The translations under genes were made by a program, and so were the position numbers. The notes beneath the pieces are model-generated. The model was not told where the DNA came from, searched no databases, and saw nothing but the letters and a program-made list of their open reading frames with translations. Of a stretch of 64,000 nucleotides of DNA, positions 50,414 to 59,611 are shown piece by piece (position 1 is the stretch's first letter; each line of letters starts with the position of its first letter). Location of the stretch: assembly GCA_027485995.1 (NCBI GenBank), contig JAIXPW010000258.1, positions 46,609-110,608 of the forward strand. Reading direction: 5' to 3'. The DNA is from Verrucomicrobiaceae bacterium. GTDB lineage: Bacteria > Verrucomicrobiota > Verrucomicrobiia > Verrucomicrobiales > Akkermansiaceae.

Positions 50414-51555
50414 AAGCCCGCATCGACCTCTTCATCTTCGCGGATGCGCTCGGCTGGGAGATCTCCGGGCGACAGGGCTTCGCCACCGACCTGCTGCCGG
50501 TGCGCAACCGCTGCGAGACGCTGCTGGGCTACTCCGCCACCTGCGATCCGACCATTCTAACAGGTGCCATTCCCTCGGACCACGGCCATTTCTCGTTTTT
50601 CGTGAAAGCCGACAAGAGCGCCTCGCCCTTCAGCGCGTTCAAGGCCCTCGGCTTCCTGCCCGAACTGATCGCGGGACATCACCGCGTCCGCAACAAGGTC
50701 TCCAAGTATGTCGCCGGAAAAATGGGCTACACCGGCTACTTCCAGCTCTACAGCGTGCCGTTCTCGAAACTCCCCTATCTCGACTACACCGAGAAGCGCG
50801 ACATCTACGAACCCGGCGGCATCAACGGCGGACAGCGCACGATTTTCCAGCACTGGCAGGAGTCCGGAAAGCCCTGGCTTCGCTCGGACTGGCGTCGCTC
50901 GGATCCTGAGAACATCGCCCAGGCCAAGGCCGCGATCGAGAAGGGCGATGTGGAGTTGATCTATCTCTTTACCTCAAGACTGGATGCCATGATGCACAAA
51001 CACGGCGTCAATCATCCTGCTGTCGAGGAGGCCTTCCAGTCATTTTCAAGCGAACTCCGGATGCTGGCGGACACCGCCTCCCGCCACTATCGCGAGGTGA
51101 GGCTGCACCTGTTTTCCGACCACGGCATGGCAGACACCACCACCTGCTCGGACCTCCTGCCGCGTTGGGAAAAGCTCGGATTGAAGTTCGGTCGCGACTA
51201 CACGGCGGTCTGGGACTCGACCATGGCCCGCTTCTGGTTCCACCATGAGGACGCGCGAAAAACCGCCACTGCCTGGCTGGCCGCGCAACCGGATGGGGAA
51301 ATCCTCAGCGACGAACGACTCGCCGGCTACGGCTGCCTGTTTCCGGATCGGAAATATGGCGAGCTCTTCTACCTGCTGCCGTCCGGTTCGTTGTTCGTTC
51401 CTTCGTTCCTGAACCAGCGCAAGGTCACCGCGATGCATGGCTACGCGCCCGAGCATCCGGACAGTGCCGCCGCCTGGCTGTCCAACTGCGAGACCCGGCC
51501 GGTCCGGGCCTTGACCGACATCTTCCCCGTGATGCTCGACGCCTCCCGCGCATGA
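50410..51555 (+). CDS. Alkaline-phosphatase-superfamily (type I phosphodiesterase) enzyme
   Basis: 381 residues from ATG 50410, coupled by ATGA to the receiver gene; the open frame upstream is inside that gene. The nucleophile region ATCDPTILTGAIPSDHGHF contains the catalytic Thr. The metal site is completed by FTSRLDAMMHKHG and by FSDHGMADTTT, as in phosphodiesterase/nucleotide pyrophosphatase enzymes. It could transfer or remove phosphodiester-linked groups on the polysaccharide or its lipid carrier. No signal peptide is visible, which favours a cytoplasmic site. It is coupled to the downstream glycosyltransferase too. Confidence 0.85.
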   Translation: MKARIDLFIFADALGWEISGRQGFATDLLPVRNRCETLLGYSATCDPTILTGAIPSDHGHFSFFVKADKSASPFSAFKALGFLPELIAGHHRVRNKVSKYVAGKMGYTGYFQLYSVPFSKLPYLDYTEKRDIYEPGGINGGQRTIFQHWQESGKPWLRSDWRRSDPENIAQAKAAIEKGDVELIYLFTSRLDAMMHKHGVNHPAVEEAFQSFSSELRMLADTASRHYREVRLHLFSDHGMADTTTCSDLLPRWEKLGLKFGRDYTAVWDSTMARFWFHHEDARKTATAWLAAQPDGEILSDERLAGYGCLFPDRKYGELFYLLPSGSLFVPSFLNQRKVTAMHGYAPEHPDSAAAWLSNCETRPVRALTDIFPVMLDASRA

Positions 51556-52802
51556 AACCCGACCGCATCCTCCATGTCCCGCGACGCTTCGCCATCGACG
51601 AATGGGGAGGTACGGAAAGCGTCGTATTTCATCTCTGCGAGGAGCAGCAGCGTGCCGGTCTGCGCCCCGAGATCCATACCTCCCGCGCCCTCTGCGCCAC
51701 GCCATCCGAACTCTGGCGGGACATTCCCATCCGCCGTTACCGCTATTGCTATCCATTCCTCGGCCTGTCCCCGGAGGAAATCCACGCCCTCGACAAGAAG
51801 GGCGGCAATCTGCTCTCGCTCGATCTCTTCGGCCACCTGCTGGCTGCCAAGGATGTGCGCATCTATCACGCCCACGTCTTGAAACGCATGGGCGGATCGG
51901 TCTTCACCGCCGCCAGGCTCAGGAAAAAGCCCTTCGTCGTCACTCTTCATGGCAACATCTTTGACGTGCCGGAAGCCGAAGCCGCCTCCATCGTCCAGGC
52001 CCAGCAGGGGCACTTTGAATGGGGCCGTCCCTTCGGTGCCCTGTTCCGTTCCCGCGCTCTCTTGAATGAAGCGGATGCCGTTCTCTGCGTGGGTCACTCG
52101 GAGTATGAAAGCGCCCTCAAGCACCTGCCGCATGATCGGGTTCATCATCTCCCGAATGGCGTCACCCCGGAAGCTTTCGAAAATGGCAAGCGCGATGCGG
52201 GTCGCGCCTCGCTCGGCTGGGGACCGGACGACCTTGCTTTCGGCTGCCTCAGCCGCATCGATCCCCAGAAGAACCAGCTCCTGCTCGTCGATGCCTTCGC
52301 CGACCTCGCGGCGCGACTTCCGGGTCGTTCGCTGCGCCTTCTGTTAGGCGGTCCCTGCACCGATCAATCTTACAAGGAATCCATCGTCAACCGCATCGCC
52401 GAACGTGGGATCGCCGACCGGGTTTCCCTGATCCCAGCCGTGGTCGCCGAGTCGGAAACCCATCGCGATCTGCTCTCCGCGCTCGATTGCTTCGTCCTGC
52501 CCTCGCGGCATGAGCCCTTTGGCATCGTCGTGCTCGAAGCCTGGGCGGCGGGCCTGCCGGTCATCGTCTCCGATGTCGGCGGACTTCAGCGACTGGTCGC
52601 CCATGAGTCCGACGGCCTGCGATTTCCAAGCGGCAACGTGGAGGCACTCGCAGCCGCGATGCTGCGACTGGCGACCGAGACCGGCCTCGGCCCCGCCCTG
52701 GCCACCGAAGGCCTTCGAAAAACCCATTCCCACTACACCTGGAAAGCCGTCTCCTCCCAACTCGAACAGATCTATCAGGCCGCCGAGGCCAGACATCCCT
52801 GA
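51552..52802 (+). CDS. GT4-family glycosyltransferase
   Basis: 416 residues starting in an ATGA overlap. The N-terminal domain opens ILHVPRRFAIDEWGGTESVV. The C-terminal donor domain has FGCLSRIDPQKNQLLLVDAF, LLLGGPCTD and HEPFGIVVLEAWAAGLPVIVSDVGGL, with NGVTPEAF before it. It has the common retaining GT-B layout. Part of the plus-strand run of three glycosyltransferases at the end of the locus; substrates unknown. It contains one CTGTTAG word (52341) encoding Leu-Leu with a rare TTA. Confidence 0.9.
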   Translation: MKPDRILHVPRRFAIDEWGGTESVVFHLCEEQQRAGLRPEIHTSRALCATPSELWRDIPIRRYRYCYPFLGLSPEEIHALDKKGGNLLSLDLFGHLLAAKDVRIYHAHVLKRMGGSVFTAARLRKKPFVVTLHGNIFDVPEAEAASIVQAQQGHFEWGRPFGALFRSRALLNEADAVLCVGHSEYESALKHLPHDRVHHLPNGVTPEAFENGKRDAGRASLGWGPDDLAFGCLSRIDPQKNQLLLVDAFADLAARLPGRSLRLLLGGPCTDQSYKESIVNRIAERGIADRVSLIPAVVAESETHRDLLSALDCFVLPSRHEPFGIVVLEAWAAGLPVIVSDVGGLQRLVAHESDGLRFPSGNVEALAAAMLRLATETGLGPALATEGLRKTHSHYTWKAVSSQLEQIYQAAEARHP

Positions 52803-52807
52803 ATCCC

Positions 52808-53701
52808 ATGTCCACTCCCGCACTTCCCAACGCTGTGTCCGTCGTCATGCGCTGCAAAGACGAAGGCTGGGCCGTCGGCGGCACCCTGCGCGCCCTCGCC
52901 GATCAGGACTTCGACGGTGAGATCGAGTTGATTGCCATCGACTCGGGCTCCACCGATGGCTCGGTCGAGCAGATCCAGGCCGCGAAACCCGCCAAGCTGA
53001 TCCAGATCCAGCCGCATGAATACGTCCCGGGCGTCGTGATGAACCGCGGAGCCCGCGAGGCCTCGCACGACTGGATCATTTATCTCAACGCCGATGCCAC
53101 CCCGGTCGGCCGCGACTGGTTGAAAGAATTGCTCGCAGCCTGTGTCAGCGTCCCGAACTTCGGAGCCGGATTCTGCCAACAGATCCCCCGCCCCGACTGC
53201 CAGGCCGTTTTCGCGCATGACTACGACCGCTGCTTCGGACCCGAGCGTGAGTCCAAGGACTGGGATCACTTCTTCAGCATGGTCGGCAGCATCACCCACC
53301 GCTCGGTTCTCGAAAAGGAACCGTTCCGCGAGGATCTCCAGTATGCCGAGGACGATGAGTGGACCCGTCGCCTGAAATCCAAGGGCTACAATCTCGTCTT
53401 TGCCGAGAAGTCCATCGCGATGCACTCGCACAACTACACCCTGAAGCAATCGTTCAAGCGTGCCTTCGGGGATGCCAAGGCCATGGCCGCCACCAGCAGC
53501 ACGATTCCGGCTCACGTCAATTTTCACAACTTTGTTGCGCTTGGCTGGCTGAGAGACACCCTCCGCGATGCCCGTTGGTGCGTTAAAAATGGACGCATTT
53601 TCGGCATACCACATGCAGCAGCGGTCAGGCTTTACCAGCGCCTGGGCCGCCGTGCCGGACACCATGCCGGATGGAAACACTACAACCGCGATAAAGCCTA
53701 A
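52808..53701 (+). CDS. GT2-family glycosyltransferase (rhamnosyltransferase-like)
   Basis: 297 residues of GT-A type. The N-terminal motif is SVVMRCKDEGWAVGGTLRAL, the nucleotide-binding aspartates lie in IAIDSGSTDGS, the metal site is YLNADATP, and the catalytic acidic patch is YAEDDEWTRRLKSKG. The HEYVPGVVMNRGAREA stretch is often seen in rhamnosyl-transferring GT2 enzymes. It starts five bases after the previous gene. It probably uses a dTDP- or UDP-sugar; the exact donor is not determinable. Confidence 0.9.
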   Translation: MSTPALPNAVSVVMRCKDEGWAVGGTLRALADQDFDGEIELIAIDSGSTDGSVEQIQAAKPAKLIQIQPHEYVPGVVMNRGAREASHDWIIYLNADATPVGRDWLKELLAACVSVPNFGAGFCQQIPRPDCQAVFAHDYDRCFGPERESKDWDHFFSMVGSITHRSVLEKEPFREDLQYAEDDEWTRRLKSKGYNLVFAEKSIAMHSHNYTLKQSFKRAFGDAKAMAATSSTIPAHVNFHNFVALGWLRDTLRDARWCVKNGRIFGIPHAAAVRLYQRLGRRAGHHAGWKHYNRDKA

Positions 53702-53716
53702 CCCGTTCTCCTGGAC

Positions 53717-55000
53717 TTGAAAATCCTCGTCATCACCAACCTGTATCCCCCGCACGAGATCGGCGGTTACGAAATCCGTTGCCGCGATCTGTGCGAACGG
53801 CTGCGCGAATTCGGGCACGAGATCCACGTGCTCACCTCGGATCACGTGGTCGGCGGTCGTGACTCCTCAGGGGACGTCTCGGTCACGAGGAAACTGAAGA
53901 TCCATGGCATGTACGGCCATCCGTGGCTGCCGATCCACCGTCTCAGGGACCTGGAACTCCACAATCACAACACCCTTTCCCAGGAAATCGCGGCCGTCCG
54001 TCCGGACCTGATCCACGTCTGGAACATGGGCGGCATTTCAAAGTCCCTGCTTCTGAGACTGGAGGAAACCGGTCTGCCACTGGTCTATGATATCTCGGAT
54101 CACTGGATCGCCCGCAGCCTGCGGGCCGACGTGTGGCTGTCGTGGTGGAATGGACCAGGCTCCAGCGCCCGCAGTGTCGCCAGGAAACTCCTCACCCTGA
54201 CCGGAATCAGGAATCTCATCAGCCGCACGACTCCCACCCGCAGCTGGGAGGCCATCCGCTTCAGCCGCATCTATTTCTGCAGTGCCTTCATGCGGGATTT
54301 CACGGCCTCCAAGAACTGGCCGGTCTCCCACGCCAGCGTGATCCACTGCGGCATCGACACCGCCGCCTTTGACGTGAAGTCCTCCTATGAAACATTCAAC
54401 CGCCTGCTGTGGGTCGGTCGAATGAACGATGACAAGGATCCCTTCACCGCCATCCGAGCCCTCGCCGAAGTGCATCGTCGAGGCCTGACCGACCTCACAC
54501 TCGATCTCTACGGCGGCGGCACCCCGGAAGACCTCGCCCGCGTCGATGCCGAGATCGCCTCATTGGGCCTGAAGGACCACGTCCAAAGACGCTCCGTGCC
54601 TGCCGACGAGATGCGCGCACTTTACGCCCGCTACGATGCCCTGGTCTTCACCTCGAACTGGGGAGAACCCTTCGCCCTCACGCCCCTGGAAGCCGGGGCC
54701 TCCGGACTGCCGGTCATCAGCTCTCTTGACGGCGGCCAGGCGGAACTCGTCCAGGACGGGATCAATTCCGTCAAGGCCCAGGCAGCGGACGCCAGCTCGT
54801 ATGCCGACGCCATCGTCAGGCTTCATTCCGATCGGGAGCTTCGTGAAAAGATCGCGAACCACGCCCTCAATGCCGTTCGGGACAAGTTCGACATCGCCCC
54901 CATCTCAAGACAGATCGAGCGTTTCCTGATCGAAACCCTTGAACAACACCCGACCACCCGTTCCAGTCCCCCCCAGCACCATGCCTCCCCCCCTTATTGA
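53717..55000 (+). CDS. GT4-family glycosyltransferase, TTG start
   Basis: 427 residues. The only good start is TTG 53717, giving MKILVITNLYPPHEIGGYEI, the classic GT4 opening. The donor half has RLLWVGRMNDDKDPFTAIRAL, LDLYGGGTPED and GEPFALTPLEAGASGLPVISSLDGGQAEL. The last 20 bases overlap the start of the HPt gene, so the two are coupled. It closes the row of assembly enzymes on the plus strand. Confidence 0.9.
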   Translation: MKILVITNLYPPHEIGGYEIRCRDLCERLREFGHEIHVLTSDHVVGGRDSSGDVSVTRKLKIHGMYGHPWLPIHRLRDLELHNHNTLSQEIAAVRPDLIHVWNMGGISKSLLLRLEETGLPLVYDISDHWIARSLRADVWLSWWNGPGSSARSVARKLLTLTGIRNLISRTTPTRSWEAIRFSRIYFCSAFMRDFTASKNWPVSHASVIHCGIDTAAFDVKSSYETFNRLLWVGRMNDDKDPFTAIRALAEVHRRGLTDLTLDLYGGGTPEDLARVDAEIASLGLKDHVQRRSVPADEMRALYARYDALVFTSNWGEPFALTPLEAGASGLPVISSLDGGQAELVQDGINSVKAQAADASSYADAIVRLHSDRELREKIANHALNAVRDKFDIAPISRQIERFLIETLEQHPTTRSSPPQHHASPPY

Positions 55001-55322
55001 TCTCGATCGTCTCGATGCGATCGGTGGCCTCAGCGATCCAGAGGTGCTTCTGCTTGTGCAGGAGTTCATTGATGGAATCCCGGAGTACTTGACCCGGATC
55101 GAATCCGCCTTGAATCCCCTGGATCCGGAGCAACTGCGCGAAGCCGCCCACAGCATTCGCGGCGTCGCCGGAATGTTGGGCTTCCAGCCGCTCGCCGTGA
55201 CCGCGGCGGAAGGAGATCTGGCCTCACCACCGGCCGATGTTCCCGATTGGTTCGCGCGAATCTCCCAGCTCTGCTCCGATTCGGTGGCCGAATGGGAAGT
55301 GATCCGACCAAAGAATGGTTGA
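54981..55322 (+). CDS. Stand-alone HPt phosphotransfer protein
   Basis: 113 residues from ATG 54981 (MPPPLIDLDRLDAIGGLSDP); a TTG at 54939 is less likely. The HPt motif is EAAHSIRGVAGMLGF with phosphoacceptor His57, matching the HxxKGxxxxxG-type consensus with Arg for Lys. A helical bundle of the right length surrounds it. It lies at the end of the plus-strand half, overlapping the glycosyltransferase gene by 20 bases. It probably connects the HPt-less hybrid kinase at 39473 with the receiver at 50039. It ends 10 bases from a convergent gene. Confidence 0.88.
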   Translation: MPPPLIDLDRLDAIGGLSDPEVLLLVQEFIDGIPEYLTRIESALNPLDPEQLREAAHSIRGVAGMLGFQPLAVTAAEGDLASPPADVPDWFARISQLCSDSVAEWEVIRPKNG

Positions 55323-55332
55323 TCCCAACAGT

Positions 55333-56016
55333 TCACCCTTCTCGAACTCTGGACCGGAACCGTCTTCGGTTCAGCCAGATCCCCAACAGGGCCGCGCAAA
55401 CACCAGGCACGACCACGAACCAGCGACGACCTTCTGAGTCTTCCGGACGCGGCTGAACGCCCGCCGCCTCGATCCGATCCGCCACCACCTTTTCAGGAGG
55501 GGCATTCGTTTCGAGTGAGAAGGCAAGCGAAGGCCGACCCTGATGAATGACGCCCTCTGCCAGCGGATCGAGATCACTGTTGAAGCGTGCGGCCTTGAAA
55601 TCAAAGACCCTGACCGTGCCTGACTCGAGATTCGTCAAGGAGTCGAAAAACCGCGCCGTCACCTCCACAGGCCATGCGGTCGGACGGGGATAGGTCAGCA
55701 CGAAGGCCACATCCCTTTCCACCTCGAACTGGCAGTCCGACTTGATCAGAGGCAGCTCCTTTCCCCCGGCCGTCATTTTGAAAAGCCCGGCCGCCTCAGC
55801 CGCCAACAAGGGCCTTGCCCTGTCCTTGCCTGCGTCATCGGCAGCCACGGGCGCACGATCTCCCAACAAGCGCCAGGCAAACGGGATCGAGGCGCGGGTG
55901 ACGACCTGCATGCGGTCCGAATAGATCCGCACCTCGGTGTCATTCTCGTTTCCGAGATGGGCATGGGCGACTCCTCCCAGCATGAGGGCCATCATGACCG
56001 GAACCACGCGCCTCAT
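55333..56016 (-). CDS. Secreted single-helix protein paralogous to the HupE ectodomain
   Basis: 227 residues with a signal peptide (MRRVVPVMMALMLGGVAHA), a beta-rich exported domain and a C-terminal helix (WFVVVPGVCAALLGIWL) with a basic tail. The domain matches the N-terminal part of the HupE/UreJ protein at 60730-59612. Compare HLGNENDTEVRIYSDRMQV with HVGFENTTEIRVQRNQMQI, and AFVLTYPRPTAWPVEVTARF with DFILTYDRPSVWPVEVKALF. Its ATG overlaps the stop of the ABC ATPase gene, so it is the last gene of that operon. Function unknown, perhaps metal or ligand binding near the importer. Confidence 0.75.
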   Translation of the reverse strand: MRRVVPVMMALMLGGVAHAHLGNENDTEVRIYSDRMQVVTRASIPFAWRLLGDRAPVAADDAGKDRARPLLAAEAAGLFKMTAGGKELPLIKSDCQFEVERDVAFVLTYPRPTAWPVEVTARFFDSLTNLESGTVRVFDFKAARFNSDLDPLAEGVIHQGRPSLAFSLETNAPPEKVVADRIEAAGVQPRPEDSEGRRWFVVVPGVCAALLGIWLNRRRFRSRVREG

Positions 56017-57521
56017 GACCGCGCGGGAGAGGATTCAGCAGCCGACATCAGGCGCAGCACCGACTCCTGAGTGACCGCCTCGCGTGCCAGCTCACCCACC
56101 TGCCGACCCTCGCGCATGACGATGACCCTTGAGGAAAGGTGGACCAGCTCGGGAAGTTCGGAGGAGATCAGGAGAATGGCAAAGCCCTCGCAGGCCAGAC
56201 GGTCAATCAGGGCATGAATCGCCGCCTTCGCCCCGACATCGACGCCGCGTGTCGGTTCATCCACGATCAGGACCCGCCCCTTCCGGGCCAGCCATTTCGC
56301 CAGCACAACCTTCTGCTGGTTGCCGCCGCTGAGCGACTGAACCGGTGCATCGATCGACGCGGCCTTGATCGAGAGATCCAGGAACGACTTCCCGGCAAGA
56401 CTCCGCTCCGAACTCCGGTCCAGCAGCCCGCTTCGTGAAAGCTCCGGCAGCACGGCCATGCTGATGTTTTCCAAACAGGACATGCCGAGCACGCAGCCCT
56501 GGCGCTTCCGATCCTCGGGGACGAGGCTGATGCCCGCTTTCAAGGACTCCTGAATCGAGCCAACCTTGAGTCGCTCGCCCTTGATCGTCACCTCCCCGTT
56601 CGCACGCGGATCGAGCCCGAAGAGCGCTCTCGCGATCTCACTGCGACCCGCTCCCACCAGACCCGCGAAGCCGACGATCTCACCCGCCCTGACTTCAAAT
56701 GACATATCCTGAAATCTTCCGGGTGATGACAAATGACGAACTGTTAGAACAGGCTCGCCCACTGCCGACGAGAGGTGCTCGGGCACGCAATGATCGAGGT
56801 CACGTCCAATCATCAGTCGCACCACGGCTGACTCGGTCATGGCTTCAGCCGCGAGTTCACCGGCATACCGCCCATCGCGCAGGACGCTGATCCGATCGCA
56901 AAGCCGGAACAGCTCGGGCATGCGGTGGGAGACGTAGATGATCGTCAGGCCGCGTGCCTTGAGCGCTTCGATGAGTTCGAACAAGCGCTCCGCCTCCGGT
57001 TGGGAGAGCGAGCTCGTCGGCTCATCGAAGATCAGGATCCGCGGCTCGGTGCCCAGGGCCGCCGCGATCTGGACGAGCTGCTCCTGCGCCGTGGAAAGCT
57101 CCCGCATCGTCGCATGGACATCCAGGTCCACCCCGATGGCGGCGAGCAGCTTCTTCGCCCTGTGCTCCATCGACTCGCGATCGACCATTCCCCATTTCCT
57201 CGGGATGCGGCCCAGGCAGAGATTTTCCGCCACGCTGAGATCCGGGCAGAAGGCGAGTTCCTGATGCACCATCGCCACCCCGGCCGCGAGGGCATCACGG
57301 GGTGAGGAAAACACCTGCGGCTGGCCATCGATGGACAGCCCCCCCTGATCCGGTCGATGAATGCCGGCAAGCACCTTGCCCAATGTGGACTTCCCCGCCC
57401 CGTTCTCGCCCATCAGCCCGTGGCACTCGCCGCGCGCGATCGACAACGTGACGCCGCTCAGAGCCGCCACACCGCCGAAGCTCTTCGAAACCGACCGGAA
57501 CTGGATGAAGCCTTCGGACAT
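56013..57521 (-). CDS. Sugar ABC importer ATPase (RbsA/MglA type)
   Basis: 502 residues from ATG 57521 (MSEGFIQFRSVSKSFGG), four bases after the binding-protein stop; an earlier in-frame ATG lies inside that gene. Two fused ATPase modules. The first has Walker A GENGAGKST, a signature-like LSTAEQLVQI region and ILIFDEPTSSLS. The second carries the signature LSGGNQQKVVLAKWL and VLIVDEPTRGVDVGAK with a degenerate Walker A (GLVGAGRSE). This asymmetry is typical of the ribose/galactose family. It energises import of a monosaccharide. The last gene overlaps its stop. Confidence 0.93.
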   Translation of the reverse strand: MSEGFIQFRSVSKSFGGVAALSGVTLSIARGECHGLMGENGAGKSTLGKVLAGIHRPDQGGLSIDGQPQVFSSPRDALAAGVAMVHQELAFCPDLSVAENLCLGRIPRKWGMVDRESMEHRAKKLLAAIGVDLDVHATMRELSTAQEQLVQIAAALGTEPRILIFDEPTSSLSQPEAERLFELIEALKARGLTIIYVSHRMPELFRLCDRISVLRDGRYAGELAAEAMTESAVVRLMIGRDLDHCVPEHLSSAVGEPVLTVRHLSSPGRFQDMSFEVRAGEIVGFAGLVGAGRSEIARALFGLDPRANGEVTIKGERLKVGSIQESLKAGISLVPEDRKRQGCVLGMSCLENISMAVLPELSRSGLLDRSSERSLAGKSFLDLSIKAASIDAPVQSLSGGNQQKVVLAKWLARKGRVLIVDEPTRGVDVGAKAAIHALIDRLACEGFAILLISSELPELVHLSSRVIVMREGRQVGELAREAVTQESVLRLMSAAESSPARS

Positions 57522-57525
57522 CGGA

Positions 57526-58521
57526 TCACTTGCCGAGCCACTTGTCCCAGTTGCTTGAAAAGGCATCGACATTCTCCTTCGTCACGCGGGTCAGCGGATC
57601 GATGACCCTTGGATCCGCCGGGGCCTTGCCGTTGATGATTTTCTCCAACAGGATCTCCACCGACTTGCCACCCCAACCATAGCAATCCTGAGCCAGCAGG
57701 ACCTCGACGTGGCCGCTGCGGAGATAACTGAGCTGCGCGGGAAGCGCATCCACCGACACGACCTTGACACTGCCCGGCGCCCACTTCAAGGCGTCCTTCG
57801 TGAACAGCGGCCATCCACCCACAAACACCCAGCCCTGGATGCCGGGGTTGGCGTTCTGCGCGTTGGCGATCGCCTCAGCCGCCTTTTCAGGAGTCTCGAC
57901 GTGAAAGAAGACCCCGGGCTCATTGAGCTTCATCTCCGGATACTTCGCCAGCGCCTCCTTCGCGCCCGCCACCCGGCTCTGGAGATTCGGCGCACTTTGG
58001 TTGCCGGCCAGGATCGCGACCGTTCCCTTTCCGCCCATCGACTTCGCGATCTCGTCAATCACCCGCGCACCGCAGGACTTGTCGTCGGTGCCATAGTAGG
58101 CGAAGCGCTTGCTGTTAGGGGCATCGGAATCAAAGCAGACCACCGACACACCCTTGCTCTCGGCCTTGTCGATCGACGGCGTGACCGTGTTCGCCTCGGA
58201 GCAGGCGATCGCGATGCCGTCGGCACCGCGACGCACCAGCGCGTCAATCGCCTCGGCCTGCTTGGTCGCGTCCTCGTCGTTCGGCGTGCGGATCTCGACC
58301 TCGACGTCCACGTTGTACTTCGCCCCGAGTTCCTTTGCCGCCGCTTGGGCTCCGGCGTGGGAGGCCTGGAAGACATCGTTGGACATGCTTTTGGCAATGA
58401 TGCCGATGACGATCTTGCGCTTGCCGGTGGAGGACTCCGCCTTCTTGGTGCAGGCGTTGAGGCCGAGGGCGAGGAGCGTCGCCGAGGCGAGCGTGAGCAG
58501 GGTGCGTGGATGGAGTTTCAT
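57526..58521 (-). CDS. Sugar ABC importer substrate-binding lipoprotein (RbsB-like)
   Basis: 331 residues from ATG 58521 with a lipobox (LLALGLNAC, Cys24). The two-lobed periplasmic-binding fold begins IVIGIIAKSMSNDVFQASHAGAQAAAKELG. Other family segments are DALVRRGADGIAIACSEANTVT, VSVVCFDSDAPNSKR, GNQSAPNLQSRVAGAKEAL and WVFVGGWPLFT. The DSDAP segment is a typical ligand contact of ribose-like binding proteins. The real sugar is unknown; rhamnose or another pectin sugar would fit the lyases in this window, but that is only inference. Confidence 0.92.
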   Translation of the reverse strand: MKLHPRTLLTLASATLLALGLNACTKKAESSTGKRKIVIGIIAKSMSNDVFQASHAGAQAAAKELGAKYNVDVEVEIRTPNDEDATKQAEAIDALVRRGADGIAIACSEANTVTPSIDKAESKGVSVVCFDSDAPNSKRFAYYGTDDKSCGARVIDEIAKSMGGKGTVAILAGNQSAPNLQSRVAGAKEALAKYPEMKLNEPGVFFHVETPEKAAEAIANAQNANPGIQGWVFVGGWPLFTKDALKWAPGSVKVVSVDALPAQLSYLRSGHVEVLLAQDCYGWGGKSVEILLEKIINGKAPADPRVIDPLTRVTKENVDAFSSNWDKWLGK

Positions 58522-58537
58522 GGGTTTGGAAAATGGG

Positions 58538-59575
58538 TCAACGGTTGCGCAGCATCGAGCCGAGACGATCGAGTGAGACCGCAATGATGATCGCCAGTCC
58601 GATGATCACCAGCCGGTATTCCTGGGCCAGCCGGAGGATGACGATGCCGTTTTCAATGAGTGCGATGACCAGTGTCCCGAGCAGCGCCCCGATCGCGGTG
58701 CCGCGTCCGCCGAGCAGACTGGCTCCTCCGACCACCGCCGAGGCGATCACCGTCAGCTCGTAACCGGAGCCGGTGCTGGTCGAGGCCGTGCCGAAGCGTC
58801 CCAGCGACACCATCCCCGCCAACCCCGCCGCCAATCCGGCTAGCGTGTAGGTCCTGAGCTTGATCCAGCCGACCCGCATCCCGCTGAACCTCGCGGCCTC
58901 CTCGTTTCCTCCGATCGCATAGGTTTCCCGACCCGCCACCAGCATCCGCAGATAGAACCACCCGCAGGCCACGAAAATCAGCATGATGATGAGCGGCATC
59001 GGTTGCAGACCACCGATCTCGATGCGCATGAAATCCAGCGTGAAGGCCTTCGGCAACTGTCGGCCTGCGGAAGGCAGCGTCTTCTCCGCAGGCAGCACAT
59101 TCGCCAGTCCGCGGAAGATGCTCATCGTGCCAAGCGTGACGATGAAGGGGTGCAGCCTCAGCCCCACGATCAGGCCGCCATTGACCGCTCCACAAAACGT
59201 TCCGATCAGCAGCGGCACCAGGATCGCGATCGGCAGGACCTGGATCGCGGGCGCATGCTCCGGCAGAGTCTGGAGCACCGCCGCTCCACCGAGCGCGGAA
59301 AGCGCCATCACCGCGCCCACGGAGATGTCGATCCCGCCGGTGATGATCACCAGCGTCAGGCCGATCGCCATGATCGCATAGTAGGACATCGGCGTCGCGA
59401 TGCCGTCGATGAGGTTGTCGGGATTGAGAAAGGTATTAGGCCTTCCCGGAGCTGCATCATGCCAGCCGTAGGTGCCGAGGATGATCGCCAGCAGCAGCAC
59501 GACCCCCGCGAGTCCGAACTCCTGCATGCGCAGTCGGCGCTTCGAGCTCGGGGAAACGGGTGCGGTGGCATTCAT
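58538..59575 (-). CDS. Sugar ABC importer permease (RbsC-like)
   Basis: 345 residues, about eight to ten helices, BPD_transp_2 family. Motifs: YYAIMAIGLTLVIITGGIDISVGAVMALSA, then GAVNGGLIVGLRLHPFIVTLGTMSIFRGLA with the conserved PFIVTLGT, and AVVGGASLLGGRGTAIGALLGTLVIALIENG near the end. The gene sits between the HupE gene (36 bases upstream) and the binding-protein gene (16 bases downstream). Confidence 0.94.
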   Translation of the reverse strand: MNATAPVSPSSKRRLRMQEFGLAGVVLLLAIILGTYGWHDAAPGRPNTFLNPDNLIDGIATPMSYYAIMAIGLTLVIITGGIDISVGAVMALSALGGAAVLQTLPEHAPAIQVLPIAILVPLLIGTFCGAVNGGLIVGLRLHPFIVTLGTMSIFRGLANVLPAEKTLPSAGRQLPKAFTLDFMRIEIGGLQPMPLIIMLIFVACGWFYLRMLVAGRETYAIGGNEEAARFSGMRVGWIKLRTYTLAGLAAGLAGMVSLGRFGTASTSTGSGYELTVIASAVVGGASLLGGRGTAIGALLGTLVIALIENGIVILRLAQEYRLVIIGLAIIIAVSLDRLGSMLRNR

Positions 59576-59611
59576 GGTCTTCCCTTAGTTCAGGAAACCA
59601 CTCAGCCCGAG

